DNA from: Enterocloster alcoholdehydrogenati
GTDB taxonomy: Bacteria > Bacillota > Clostridia > Lachnospirales > Lachnospiraceae
NCBI RefSeq assembly: GCF_013282095.1
Contig: NZ_BLTJ01000001.1
Location: forward strand, 124,001-188,000
Reading direction: 5' to 3'
Length of the DNA: 64,000 nucleotides
Positions 1 through 10,000 of this stretch are shown here, piece after piece. Position 1 is the stretch's first letter; each line of letters opens with the position of its first letter. A model generated the notes under the pieces. That model made no database searches. It was not told the origin of the DNA and saw only the letters and a list, made by a program, of their open reading frames with translations. The position numbers and the translations under genes were made by a program.

Positions 1-246
1 GTAGTCACAGGCATTGTAGCTATTATAAAAATTGTAAAAATGTGTCTGGAACGTTATCGTTCCCAGACGATCTACGCCATCCTTGGCCTGATGATTGGTT
101 CTCTTTACGCCATCCTCATGGGCCCGACTACCTTAGATGTGCCAAAAGCGCCTGTAAGCTTTGCCACCTTCAGTATCCCCTTCTTTCTCTTAGGCGGGGT
201 GATCTTGGCAGGTCTGGAATTTTTAAAGGCGCGGCTTGAAAAGTAA
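1..246 (+). CDS. DUF368 family membrane protein, C-terminal end (partial)
   Basis: The frame is open from base 1, so this is the 3' end of a longer gene. The visible 81 residues hold a basic loop (LERYRSQT), a small-residue-rich membrane helix (AILGLMIGSLYAIL), the segment MGPTTLD, and a last hydrophobic helix ending in a charged tail (KARLEK). That pattern matches the C-terminus of DUF368 proteins, a family that includes undecaprenyl-phosphate translocases (PopT) which recycle the cell-wall lipid carrier. The D,D-carboxypeptidase gene starts 18 bp downstream, so the two are probably co-transcribed and both serve the envelope. The family call rests on a short fragment. Confidence 0.65.
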   Translation, partial: VVTGIVAIIKIVKMCLERYRSQTIYAILGLMIGSLYAILMGPTTLDVPKAPVSFATFSIPFFLLGGVILAGLEFLKARLEK

Positions 247-264
247 TATTGGGGGTATTATTCA

Positions 265-1797
265 ATGACCAGACATATAAAACGCCTGCTCTGTTTTCTG
301 CTGACACTGGCAGTCAGTTTTTCCCTGACTGTTTTTCCCGTATTTGCAAAACCGGACTGGCCTACGGATACCGGCTGTCAGTCGGAGGCCGGTATCGTCA
401 TGGACATGGACTCAGGGGCCGTTCTCTTTGCCCAGAATATCCATGTACAGCTGGCGCCTGCCAGTATTACCAAGCTGCTTACGGCCCTTGTGGTAGTGGA
501 ACACGCCTCCATGGATGAAATGGTTACCTTTTCCCATGATGCGGTTTATGATGTAGAATCCGGCAGCGGAAACAAATTGAGCCTGGAAGAAGGGGATGTT
601 CTGTCTGTGAAGGACTGTCTCTATGTAATGCTTTTACAGTCCTCCAATCAGGCTGCCAACGCCCTGGCAGAGCACGTAGCCGGAAGCCGGGAAGCCTTTG
701 TAGATATGATGAATGAGAAGGCAAGATCCTTAGGCTGCCGGGAAAGCAACTTTGAAAATCCGTCCGGTTTAAACGACGCAGCCCAGCTGACCTCTGCCTA
801 TGATATGGCTCTGATCGGCGTAGCTGTATTCTCCAACCCGGAACTGCTTGCCATCTGCTCCAGTACAGAAGCTACCCTTCCCCCAACTAAAAACAACCCG
901 GAAGGCCGTACGTATTCCATGGAGCATAAGCTGGTTTCAACTCAGGATTCCAGCAGTGAAAATTATTATCCGGCGGCTGTAGCCGGAAAAACCGGCTATA
1001 CCTCTGTTGCCGGACAGACCCTGGTGACCTATGCGGAAGAGGATGGACGCCGTCAGGTTGCTGTCACCTTAAAAAGCACCCAGAAAACCCATTATTCTGA
1101 TACAAAAACCATTCTTGACTTTGGCTTTAAGCGCTTTAAGAATGTAAACGTATCTGAAAATGAGACCCATTATGTGACTGGTGAAGAGCCGGTAGAGATC
1201 AACGGAGTTTCCTACTCGCCTTCCGAGCTTTATCTGGATAAAAATGCTGTGATTACACTTCCAAATGAAGCGGAATTTTCAGATGCGGATCAGTATCTTC
1301 AGACGGATATTCCGGACAGCCATCCAGAGGGAGCCGTAGGGCGGATCATTTACTCCTATAATGACCGGCAGATCGGCATTGCCTGGTTATATACTACAAG
1401 GAACCAGGGATCGGCAGAACAGCAGGCTACCCCTTCCCAAACAGATCTGCCTTCTTCCGGGGATCCTTCGGGCAGCGGATGGATTTCCTTAAATGGCGGA
1501 TGGATCGCGGGAGGGATTGCCGCGATACTTGCCCTGGCTGCTGGAGGTATCGTCTGGTTTAAGATCCAGAAAAAGCGGGAAAGGGCCCGAATGGCTCTGC
1601 TAAAGGAAAAACGCAGGAAACGTCTGGCTGAGATGGGCTGCAGTGAAGACGAATTTGAACGGTTAGTCAACGAAAGAAAGGCAGCTTTAAGCAGGAGAGA
1701 CCCTGAATTGTTAAAGACTGCTGATGAGCCGGATGACCTTGACCGTTTCAGGGAGCCGGAAAATACCGCCAATGGAGATGCATCGGAGGATCTGTAA
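265..1797 (+). CDS. D-alanyl-D-alanine carboxypeptidase (DacA/DacF-type, S11 family)
   Basis: This exported penicillin-binding protein removes the terminal D-Ala of peptidoglycan pentapeptides. Residues 1-28 form a signal peptide (basic start, hydrophobic core, PVFA end). The three penicillin-binding motifs are complete: S67-ITK70, S126-S-N128 and K242-T-G244. A beta-rich PBP5 C-terminal-like domain follows at about residues 290-370, then a Ser/Gly linker, a transmembrane helix near 411-433, and a highly charged cytoplasmic tail of about 75 residues. The C-terminal membrane anchor is a full helix rather than the usual amphipathic one. The ATG at 265 follows a G-rich ribosome-binding site. The stop codon overlaps the sirC start by one base (TAATG), so translation is probably coupled to the siroheme genes. 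Confidence 0.92.
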   Translation: MTRHIKRLLCFLLTLAVSFSLTVFPVFAKPDWPTDTGCQSEAGIVMDMDSGAVLFAQNIHVQLAPASITKLLTALVVVEHASMDEMVTFSHDAVYDVESGSGNKLSLEEGDVLSVKDCLYVMLLQSSNQAANALAEHVAGSREAFVDMMNEKARSLGCRESNFENPSGLNDAAQLTSAYDMALIGVAVFSNPELLAICSSTEATLPPTKNNPEGRTYSMEHKLVSTQDSSSENYYPAAVAGKTGYTSVAGQTLVTYAEEDGRRQVAVTLKSTQKTHYSDTKTILDFGFKRFKNVNVSENETHYVTGEEPVEINGVSYSPSELYLDKNAVITLPNEAEFSDADQYLQTDIPDSHPEGAVGRIIYSYNDRQIGIAWLYTTRNQGSAEQQATPSQTDLPSSGDPSGSGWISLNGGWIAGGIAAILALAAGGIVWFKIQKKRERARMALLKEKRRKRLAEMGCSEDEFERLVNERKAALSRRDPELLKTADEPDDLDRFREPENTANGDASEDL

Positions 1798-2453
1798 TGA
1801 GTTATTTTCCATTTTTTGTGGATATAAAAGGATGGCTCTGTGTGATCGTCGGCGGAGGGAAGGTCGCATACCGTAAGGTCTGCGGCCTTCTTGCTTTTGG
1901 AGCAGATCTCCATGTGATCGCAACAGCGTTTATCCCCGAGTTTGAACATCTGGGAAATCAGAGCGGGCGGCTGAGACGAAGCTGCCGGGAATTTCAGGAG
2001 GAAGATCTAAGAGGAGCCGATCTTGTCATCGCCGCATCCGATGATGAAGGGTTAAATCAAAGGATTTCCGTTTTCTGCCGGCAGGCTCATATCCCGGTAA
2101 ACTCCGCATCCGGAAAAGAGGACAGCAGTTTTCTCTTTCCTGCCCTGATCACAGAAGGCCCTGTAACCATCGGTATTTCCACCGGAGGTAACAGTCCTGC
2201 ACTGGCCCACTTTTTAAAAGAACGGATTCAGGGCGTGCTTCCGGAAGAAATAGGCGAAACAGCACAGGAGCTTGGAAAATTAAGGGAAATATTCCAGAAA
2301 CAGTATCCAGATTCGCCAGCGCTGCGAAGATCTTTATCCGGCACCCTGGCAGAAGAGAGCCTGAAAACAGGCAAAATCCCTGATGAATGCGCGCTTATTG
2401 AAGCGCAGAACCTTATGAACAAGAAAACAGACAAAAGGACGAATACCACATGA
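1797..2453 (+). CDS. precorrin-2 dehydrogenase / sirohydrochlorin ferrochelatase (Met8/SirC type)
   Basis: This bifunctional enzyme oxidises precorrin-2 with NAD and may insert iron to give siroheme. The N-terminus carries a Rossmann NAD-binding motif (VGGGKVAYRKV, about residues 18-28). Further hallmarks are AASDDEGLNQRI near 78-90 and the GISTGGNSPALAHFLKERI segment near 128-146, typical of the N-terminal part of CysG and of yeast Met8p. The length of 218 residues fits the stand-alone family. It starts at ATG 1797 within the previous stop and overlaps hemC by four bases (ATGA), placing it in a tight operon with hemC and cobA-hemD. Whether it also chelates iron cannot be told from sequence alone. 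Confidence 0.9.
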   Translation: MSYFPFFVDIKGWLCVIVGGGKVAYRKVCGLLAFGADLHVIATAFIPEFEHLGNQSGRLRRSCREFQEEDLRGADLVIAASDDEGLNQRISVFCRQAHIPVNSASGKEDSSFLFPALITEGPVTIGISTGGNSPALAHFLKERIQGVLPEEIGETAQELGKLREIFQKQYPDSPALRRSLSGTLAEESLKTGKIPDECALIEAQNLMNKKTDKRTNTT

Positions 2454-3424
2454 ACCATACACTTCGCATCGGAAGCCGCAAAAGTATGCTGGCCCTGCGG
2501 CAGGCAAAAATCATTGCTGCGCAGTTACAGGCCCGTTTCCCTGGTCTTAAAACGGAAATCCTGACCAGGGACACCCTGGGCGATCAGATTTTACATTCCC
2601 CTTTGCAGGCATTTGGAGGCAAAGGCGTCTTTGTATCAGAATTTGAGCAGGCCCTTTTAGAAGGCTCCATCGATCTGGCCGTCCACAGCGCAAAGGATAT
2701 GCCCACAGAACTGCCGGATGGCCTTACCCTGTCCGCCCTGTCAGAACGGGAAGATCCCAGAGATGTGCTGGTGCTGCCTGCAGGACGTGGGGCAGCAGAA
2801 AAAAAGGAAATTGTCATCGGTACTTCCAGCCCCAGGCGGCAGCTGCAGATTCTGGATCTGTGGGAGGAAATCTGCCCTGCGGCGGGAGCCTTTGATCCAG
2901 AATCCATTCCCACCTGCCGTACCCTGAGGGGAAATGTTCAGACCCGCTTGAAAAAACTGGCAGATGGCGAATATGACGCCATCCTCCTGGCGGCGGCAGG
3001 TCTGAAACGCCTGGGACTGGAGGAAGGGAATAAATACCGCTTTTTATATCTGGATCCCCGCCGGTTTCTTCCAGCGGGCGGTCAGGGCATTTTGGCAGTG
3101 GAAACAAAAGCCGGAAGCCGGGCAGATCAGCTGTGCCGGGCCATTGACTGCAGCATTTCCAGACTATGTCTGGAGGCCGAGCGCGGCGTTTTAAAGGCTT
3201 TAAATGCCGGCTGCCACGCCCCGGTGGCAGTATACGCGGTTCCATGGAAGGGAGCAGAACCGGGCCTGCATATCCGCGGGATCAGCGGACCGGAAAGCCT
3301 TCTTTGCATGGATCCCCTTCAAAGGAAAAAACATACCCGCCGGGTAGACCTGCGGGGAGGCGGTTCAGATAAGGAGATCACACGGCTGGTTCAGGCAGCC
3401 GGGAAAGGACTGACAGGCATATGA
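2450..3424 (+). CDS. hemC: hydroxymethylbilane synthase (porphobilinogen deaminase)
   Basis: HemC joins four porphobilinogen units into hydroxymethylbilane. Visible hallmarks are the start TLRIGSRKSMLALRQA, the catalytic aspartate in HSAKDMPTELP (Asp83), the SSPRRQ and RTLRGNVQTRL substrate-binding segments, LPAGGQGILAVE, and the dipyrromethane-cofactor cysteine in NAGCHAPVA (Cys255). Between SSPRRQLQ and RTLRGN there is an extra stretch of about ten residues compared with typical enzymes. The start codon overlaps sirC, and the stop overlaps cobA-hemD by four bases. No hemA, hemB or hemL lies in the window, so the earlier pathway steps must be encoded elsewhere or precursors taken up. Confidence 0.95.
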   Translation: MNHTLRIGSRKSMLALRQAKIIAAQLQARFPGLKTEILTRDTLGDQILHSPLQAFGGKGVFVSEFEQALLEGSIDLAVHSAKDMPTELPDGLTLSALSEREDPRDVLVLPAGRGAAEKKEIVIGTSSPRRQLQILDLWEEICPAAGAFDPESIPTCRTLRGNVQTRLKKLADGEYDAILLAAAGLKRLGLEEGNKYRFLYLDPRRFLPAGGQGILAVETKAGSRADQLCRAIDCSISRLCLEAERGVLKALNAGCHAPVAVYAVPWKGAEPGLHIRGISGPESLLCMDPLQRKKHTRRVDLRGGGSDKEITRLVQAAGKGLTGI

Positions 3425-4950
3425 AACACCACCATTTGGCAGCGCCGGGTACGGTATATCTAATCGGAGCCGGCCCCGGAGCGCCGGAACTTTTAACCAT
3501 TAAGGGAGCGTCTCTTTTAAAAAGCTGCGACGCCGTGGTATATGACCATTTGGCCTCTGAAGAGCTTTTAGAACTGACGCCAAAGCACTGCCGCCGGATT
3601 TTCGCGGGAAAGGAGGCCGGGCATCATTCCATGCCTCAGGAGGAAATCAATGACTGTCTGATTCGCCTGGCAGGCGAAGGCCTTGGAGTGGTTCGCTTAA
3701 AAGGGGGAGATCCCTTTGTATTCGGCCGCGGTTCTGAGGAGATCCTGGCATTACAGCGCCACAATATTCCATGGGAAATCATCCCTGGCATTACCTCGGC
3801 CGTGGCTGTACCGGAGCTGGCCGGGATTCCTGTAACCCACCGCAAAATGAGCCGCAGTTTTCATGTGATTACGGGGCATACGTTAAAGGGGCTGCGGGAT
3901 GAACAGGAACTGGCTGTCTATGCGAAGCTTGAGGGAACCCTGGTATTTCTCATGGGCTTTCACAGCCTGTCTGTGATCACACAAGGCCTGATCCAGGGTG
4001 GAAAAAGTCCCTCAACGCCGGCGGCTGTCATTGAAAATGGCTCTCTCCCTCAGCAGAGAGTTTTAAGAGCTACGCTGGAAACGCTGGCCGGGGAAGCCGA
4101 GCGTCAGGGCTTTCATACCCCGGCCATTATTATAGTGGGGGAAACGGCAGCATTTGATCTGACTTCGGATAAAAAAACGCCTTTTGCAGACACCGGAGCG
4201 CTTGACGGCCTGACGGCAGGTCTGATCGGAACCGGCCATTTTATAAAAAAACTGGAGGCTGCCCTGCACAGGGAAGGAGCCAGGGCAGAAACCCTTCTCT
4301 GCATGGAGGTTCTGTCTGAGGAAGGGAAACAATTCATGGGGCCATTTTATCGCCGCTTACAGGAATATACCTGGCTGGTACTGACCAGTGTCAATGGCGT
4401 GGAGCTGTTCTTTCAGGGCCTTTTTGAAGCCGGACTGGATCTGCGCTCCCTTGGACATATGAAGTTTGCCGTTATCGGAGCGGCTACAGGGGAGGCCCTT
4501 ATGGCCCGCGGAATACGGGCTGACCAGATGCCAAAGGAATACTGCTGTGCACATTTGGCTGCGTCTTTGCGCAAGGTTCTGATTCCCGGTAAGGACCGTG
4601 TTTTAATGGCCAGGGCACAGGGGGCCTCAAGAGACTTGAACCATATGCTTGATACGGCCGGTATTTCTTATGATGATGTCCCTCTTTATACGGTAAAAGG
4701 ACGTCCGGAACTTAAGATGCACCAGCGGGCGGCCGGCTGCGACACTCTGATTTTTGCCAGCCCTTCCGGCGTAGAGGAATTTCAAAAAGCCGGTGGTTTT
4801 CAGCTTTCACATCTGCATCTTACAGCCATCGGTCCGGTTACAGCCGCCGCGGTTCAAAAGGCCGCACAACGGCCTGCAGACCTCGTTTCCTCCTCCTATC
4901 ATATTCCGGGGCTGATTGCGGCGTTAAAGGAAGCGAAGGGAAGGGGATAG
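3421..4950 (+). CDS. uroporphyrinogen-III C-methyltransferase / uroporphyrinogen-III synthase fusion (CobA-HemD)
   Basis: Two enzymes are joined in 509 residues. The N-terminal half (about 10-250) is a SUMT methyltransferase: VYLIGAGPGAPELLT near the start, YDHLAS, VVRLKGGDPFVFGRG, and PGITSA. The C-terminal half (about 265-505) matches HemD, with TSVNGVELFF, GAATGEAL, ASPSGVEEF and IGPVTAAAV. Hydroxymethylbilane from HemC is thus cyclised and methylated by one protein to precorrin-2, which SirC then uses. CobA-HemD fusions are common in Clostridia. The gene ends the siroheme operon; the next promoter begins 24 bp after its stop. Confidence 0.93.
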   Translation: MKHHHLAAPGTVYLIGAGPGAPELLTIKGASLLKSCDAVVYDHLASEELLELTPKHCRRIFAGKEAGHHSMPQEEINDCLIRLAGEGLGVVRLKGGDPFVFGRGSEEILALQRHNIPWEIIPGITSAVAVPELAGIPVTHRKMSRSFHVITGHTLKGLRDEQELAVYAKLEGTLVFLMGFHSLSVITQGLIQGGKSPSTPAAVIENGSLPQQRVLRATLETLAGEAERQGFHTPAIIIVGETAAFDLTSDKKTPFADTGALDGLTAGLIGTGHFIKKLEAALHREGARAETLLCMEVLSEEGKQFMGPFYRRLQEYTWLVLTSVNGVELFFQGLFEAGLDLRSLGHMKFAVIGAATGEALMARGIRADQMPKEYCCAHLAASLRKVLIPGKDRVLMARAQGASRDLNHMLDTAGISYDDVPLYTVKGRPELKMHQRAAGCDTLIFASPSGVEEFQKAGGFQLSHLHLTAIGPVTAAAVQKAAQRPADLVSSSYHIPGLIAALKEAKGRG

Positions 4951-5020
4951 CCGTTTGCGGCCTTCTGGGCGGGATTGCCATGACAGCCATTTCCTGATAT
5001 AATAGAGGAACCGCAAACGG
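4951..5020 (+). promoter_or_regulatory. jetABC promoter bracketed by a perfect 10-bp inverted repeat
   Basis: A sigma-A promoter reads TTGCCA (4975-4980), a 17-bp spacer, then TATAAT (4998-5003), with an extended -10 TG at 4995-4996. It is flanked by CCGTTTGCGG (4951-4960) and its exact complement CCGCAAACGG (5011-5020). A nested pair TTCCT/AGGAA (4991-4995 / 5006-5010) surrounds the -10. The downstream arm touches the jetA ribosome-binding site, and the upstream arm begins immediately after the cobA-hemD stop. It may be a paired operator, or, in read-through RNA, a long-loop hairpin next to the ribosome-binding site. Confidence 0.75.
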
Positions 5021-5029
5021 AGGAAAACG

Positions 5030-6379
5030 ATGAAACTGATACAGGAAATACCGGACCGGTTCTGGAGCCTTTTCCGCTCGGTGAACCGGTCTGCCTATAT
5101 AGACGCGCTGTTAAAGATCAGCGAGGAATATGAATACAGCAACTACTTTTTAAGCCGTGAGATGTGCATCCAGCTTCTAAGTGAACATTTTGCCGCCAGA
5201 CGTCCGGTAATCTGGCAGGATGAGCTGGAGGAAGAGGAGGATCAGTTAGAGCCTCCTGCTACCCGTGTCTTAAACTGGCTTTTAAAGGCCGGCTGGCTCA
5301 GAAAAGTAGATGACTACACTACCATGACGGTAAACATCATTATCCCGGATTATTCCGCTGTAATGATCGAGAGCTTTTCACGGCTGATGAATGACGGGGA
5401 GGACGAGGCCCAGGTTTATATTCAGAATATTTATGCCATCCTCTTTTCTTTAAAGCACGATCCCAGATCCGGAGTCAGCCTTTTGGACACAGCCCTGGTG
5501 AACACGAAGAAACTTAACAAATCCCTTCAGGATATGCTTCACAACATGGACAAGTTTTTCGGAAAACTGTTAGAGCAGAAGGATTACGCATCTTTGCTGC
5601 GGGATCATTTGGAAGGGTATGTGGAGGAAGTGGTCAATAAAAAATACCATATTTTAAAGACCAGTGACAATTTTTACCTCTACAAGACAGATATTAAAAG
5701 CTGGATCGCCTCCATGCGTGAGGATCTGCCCTGGCTGACCAGACTTTCCGGCTCCGGTGATACGGGGGAGATCCTTGCAAAGCTGGATCAGCTGGAACGG
5801 GGCTTTGACGATATCGAGCACCGAATCGCCAATATGGATAAAGAACATTCCAGGTATATAAAGGCTACTGTTACCCGTATGGGATATCTGCTAAACCAGG
5901 AGGACGATACAAAGGGGCTGATGATCCGGCTTTTAAATTATTTATCCCGAACCGGAGGCACCAGGGAAGAGCTTTCCGCCATCAGCGGCCGGATGAACCT
6001 TTCTCTGCCCAACCTTATTTCCGGGGATTCCCTCTATAAACGCAGGCATACCAAGACAGCCTTTACAGAGCAGCTAAAGGACGAGGAAGAAACACCGGAG
6101 CTGTCGGCAGAGGAAATATTAAGCCTGAACAAGGTAAAGAACCGCTACAGCCGCCAGGAAATCGAGGCATTTATCAGCAGCCGCATGAAGGATGGCCGTA
6201 TGGAGGTAACGGCGGATACCGTAGAAAATGACGGGGATTTTCAAAAGCTGATCCTGGCTTATGATGAATCCACCCGAAAAAGAAGCCTGTACCAGGTTGA
6301 GGATGAGAACGCCGCCCCGGTCACAAACGGCCCTTATACCTATCCTGGCTTTGTATTTGTAAGGAGGAGCAGGAAGTGA
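5030..6379 (+). CDS. jetA: JetA family protein of a Wadjet/MksBEF-like condensin
   Basis: The 449-residue protein matches the Wadjet JetA family of Firmicutes (formerly DUF5716), the kleisin-like subunit (MksF/MukF counterpart) that bridges the SMC-like heads. Winged-helix-like character is visible in the first 110 residues (LSREMCIQLLSEHF, RVLNWLLKAGWLRK), followed by a long helical middle (about 140-290) and a C-terminal segment of charged helices. I place it as jetA because it is directly followed by a DUF4194 gene and a large SMC-like ATPase, the order of Wadjet operons. The start ATG has a strong GGAGG site. The stop overlaps the jetB GTG start by four bases. Confidence 0.82.
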   Translation: MKLIQEIPDRFWSLFRSVNRSAYIDALLKISEEYEYSNYFLSREMCIQLLSEHFAARRPVIWQDELEEEEDQLEPPATRVLNWLLKAGWLRKVDDYTTMTVNIIIPDYSAVMIESFSRLMNDGEDEAQVYIQNIYAILFSLKHDPRSGVSLLDTALVNTKKLNKSLQDMLHNMDKFFGKLLEQKDYASLLRDHLEGYVEEVVNKKYHILKTSDNFYLYKTDIKSWIASMREDLPWLTRLSGSGDTGEILAKLDQLERGFDDIEHRIANMDKEHSRYIKATVTRMGYLLNQEDDTKGLMIRLLNYLSRTGGTREELSAISGRMNLSLPNLISGDSLYKRRHTKTAFTEQLKDEEETPELSAEEILSLNKVKNRYSRQEIEAFISSRMKDGRMEVTADTVENDGDFQKLILAYDESTRKRSLYQVEDENAAPVTNGPYTYPGFVFVRRSRK

Positions 6380-7083
6380 TCAATGATTTGACAGAAGATT
6401 TTAATATAGAAGCTCAAAGCCCGGACTGGATGATTCCCTATTATGATTCCCAGATGAGCGGCGTCCGCCAGGAGCTTACCGAGCTGATCCGTATTCTTTT
6501 GCGCCAGACCTTTGTGCTGGAACGCAAATATGATAAAAAAAGCGGCCGTTTCCAGTATACGAAGGAGTACAGAAGCTGCAGCCGCCATCTGGAATTCATC
6601 CGCCATTATTTTTCTGTGGCGGGGATCGAGGTGACGGAAAACAGCCACATGGGCATCATTTATATACAGGGGGAGAACCTGGTGGGAGAGAAGCTTCCCA
6701 GGCTTGCCACGCTTTATCTGCTGATCCTTAAGCTGATTTATGACGAGCAGATGGAAAATATTTCCACCAGTGTGAATGTCTATACTACCCTGGGAGATAT
6801 CCACGAGAAGCTGGGAAATTACCGTCTGTTCAAGCGTCAGCCATCCCCAAGCGATGTGCGCAGGGCCATTACCCTGTTAAAGAAATATCAGCTCATCGAG
6901 CCTCTGGATCTGCTGGACGAGCTTTCCCCTTCCAGCGCCATGATCATCTATCCCTGTATCAATGTGGTTCTTTTAGGGGATGATGTAAGGGAGCTTCTGG
7001 CGGATTTTGAGGACGGGGAGCAGAAAAATGAAACGTTTGCCCCAGCGGGAGAGGAGGATGAGGAATATGACAGCGGAATATAA
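6376..7083 (+). CDS. jetB: JetB family protein (DUF4194), condensin accessory subunit
   Basis: JetB corresponds to MksE/MukE, a tandem winged-helix protein that binds the kleisin. The 235 residues show the DUF4194-like pattern: a conserved front (SGVRQELTELIRILLRQTFVLER), a middle QGENLVGEKLPRLATLYLLILKLIYDEQ, and the helix-turn segment RQPSPSDVRRAITLLKKYQLIEPLD. Translation probably starts at the GTG at 6376, which has AAGGAGG upstream and overlaps the jetA stop (GTGA). The acidic C-terminal tail is encoded by DNA that also holds the jetC ribosome-binding site, giving a 17-base coding overlap. Confidence 0.82.
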   Translation: MINDLTEDFNIEAQSPDWMIPYYDSQMSGVRQELTELIRILLRQTFVLERKYDKKSGRFQYTKEYRSCSRHLEFIRHYFSVAGIEVTENSHMGIIYIQGENLVGEKLPRLATLYLLILKLIYDEQMENISTSVNVYTTLGDIHEKLGNYRLFKRQPSPSDVRRAITLLKKYQLIEPLDLLDELSPSSAMIIYPCINVVLLGDDVRELLADFEDGEQKNETFAPAGEEDEEYDSGI

Positions 7084-10000
7084 AGATACCGTCTCCCAGG
7101 GGCCTTTTTTAGCCTTTACACGGATCTGTTTAAACAACTGGCATTACATTTCTAAGAAGGTTCTGACCTTAAATGAGGAAATTAATTTTTTCACCGGACA
7201 TTCCGGCAGCGGAAAGTCCACCGTAATTGACGCTATGCAGCTGGTGCTTTATGCCAATACCGATGGACGGGGATTCTTTAACAAAGCCGCTGCCGACGAT
7301 TCTGACCGGAGTCTGATCGAATACCTTCGCGGTATGGTAAATATCGGGGACAACAACGAATTTTCCTACTTAAGGAATCAAAACTTCAGCTCCACCATCG
7401 TTCTGGAATTAAAGCGCACAGATACAGAGGAATACCAGTGTATCGGTATCGTCTTTGATGTGGAAACCGCCTCCAATGAGATCTCACGCCGTTTCTTCTG
7501 GCACAAGGGTCCCTTATGGGAAAATGAATACCGCAGCGAAACAAGAACGCTCTCCATTCGGGAGGTAGAGGCCTGTTTAAACAGCCGTTACGGAAAGGAG
7601 GAGCATTTTTCCACCTCTCACAATGAGCGGTTCCGTCGGATCCTATACGAGACATACCTCGGCGGGCTTGACAGCGAGAAGTTCCCCCTGCTCTTTAAAC
7701 GGGCTATTCCTTTTCGCATGAATATAAAGCTGGAGGATTTTGTAAAGGAGTACATCTGCACGGAACAGAATATTCATATGGAGGATATGCAGGAAAGCGT
7801 CATGCAGTATGGGCGGATGCGCCGCCGGATCGAAGACACCAGCCGTGAGATCGCTCAGTTAAGGGCCATTGAAGAAGCATTTAACGCTTTTGTCTCTCTT
7901 GAGGATAAGATCAGCAAATATCAGTGGTTTGCAAAAAAACTGGAAATCCTTGATACCCGCTCCCGAATCCGTCATATCAATGAACGGACCGCTGCCGGAA
8001 AAGAGGACTTAAACCGTCAGGCAGAGGCCTTAAAAAGTACGGAAGAACAGATTCGGGCGCTGACTATCCAAAGCGATGAGCTGCTGCGCCGGATTGCCTC
8101 CACGGGATATGAGGAATTAAAAAACCAGCTGGCCTCCTTAAATGAGTTATGTCAGCAGTTAAGCCACAGCGAAGCAAAATGGCAGAAAACAGCGCTGGCC
8201 CTGAAACAGTGGGAGAATGAGGAGATTACCTCCAACCAAACCCTGTGGGACATTGAGGAATTTGAACAGCGTACCATTTCCAGAGAAACCCTTATGCGGT
8301 TAAAGGCGTCTCTTTCTGTTATGGAAGAGGATACGGAAAAGCTGCGCCAGGAGACTGTGACCCGGTTAAATGAGCTGAAACGAAAAGAAAAGCAGCTAAA
8401 GGAGGAGCTTGATCAGCTTCAGGCCGGAAGCAAAGCGTATCCAAAGTATCTGGAGGAGGCAAGGGAGTATATCCAGCGCCGCCTTTTGGAGGAAACGGGA
8501 AAAAGCGTGGATGTCTTTGTGCTTGCCGACCTGTTAGAGGTGGAAAATGATATGTGGCGCAATGCGGTAGAGGGATATCTGGGGAATAATAAGCTGAGCC
8601 TGGTAGTTCCTCCCAAATATGCAAAGGAGGCCCTGCAGATCTACAGCGAACTGGATAAGAAGCGCTATTACAGCGTAGCGGTACTGGATACGCAGAAGGC
8701 TTTGGCCAGCGAATCCCCGGTTCTGGCCGATTCCCTGGCAGAGGAAGTGCGGGTGCGTGAAAGCTACCTGGCCCCCTATATGGAGTTTCTTTTGGGCAAG
8801 GTGGTAAAATGCAGTTTTGTGGATGCGCTTACCTCCTGTAAGATCGGCATTACCCCTGAGTGCCTGCTATATCACAGTTTTCGCCTGCAGTATATCAATC
8901 CGGAGCATTATACGCGTATGGCCTATATCGGAAAGGACAGCCTGAGAAAACGGATCCGTCTGGTTCAGGAGGAGCTTCTTGCCGCCGACAGAGAAAAACA
9001 GCCTCTGGAGGCTGCTTTAAAGGACTGCGCCAGGATCCAGGGGCTGGAAACCCTGAAAAACCCCGCAGAGGAATATATGCAATGGCAGGCAGATATGGGG
9101 GTATGGAAGAAAAAGGAAAGTGAAAAGACGGCGCTGACCCGACGCCTGGACGAACTGTTAGCTCAGAATGTGAAGCAGTTAGAAGAAGAGCGGGAGGCGC
9201 TCTTAGATCTGTGCGAGGGAAAGAAAAAGGAAAGAGACCATCTGCGCGAGCTGATCCTGGGACGCAAAAACGAACTGGAACGTTTTGCCCACACTCTGAC
9301 CGAACTGGAGGAGACGGCAGCAGACCAGAACCGGCAGCTGGATGAAAATACGAATCATGACCGAGAGCTTAACGCCTATCTGGCAGACAAGGATCATGTG
9401 CGCTATGACAAGGAGCGGGAGGCCTACGAGTCAAAAGCCAGAATCCTTGCAGAGCAGAGCAATAAAGCCCGCGAAACCCTGATGAGCCTGCGGACTGAAT
9501 ACGTCCGGAGATATCCAGGAAGGAATGTCCCTGTAAGCGCCAGAGACAATACCGCCTACGACTGTCTCTTAAAGCGTCTCTCCTGTGATGATCTGGAGCG
9601 TTTTAAGGAGCAGGCTTCCAGACAGGCCCGGTCTGCGGTGGAACATTTTAAAGACGATTTTATGTATAAGATCCGAAGCGCTATCAAAGAAGCCGTACTT
9701 CGTACGGAGGAGCTAAACCGCATTATAAGCCGCCTGGATTTCGGAAAGGATAAGTACCAGTTTGTCATCGGGCGCTGCCAGGGCGCAGACGGACGGTATT
9801 ACGATATGTTCATGGACGAGGCCCTGGAGGTGGATCCCTCTCAGCTGGATCACAGCTTTGAAAACCAGATGAACCTTTTTTCCATGGAGCATGAGACCCA
9901 CTATGGGGAGCTGATGGGAGAACTCATAAACATCTTTATTCCTCCGGAAAACGCTGCGCCGGAACAGCTGGAAGAAGCAAAACGGAATATGGAAAAGTAT

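Noticed and set aside
1356-1949. 197-codon minus-strand frame across the dac/sirC junction
   Set aside because: Covers two real plus-strand genes and has low-complexity Arg/Ser composition.
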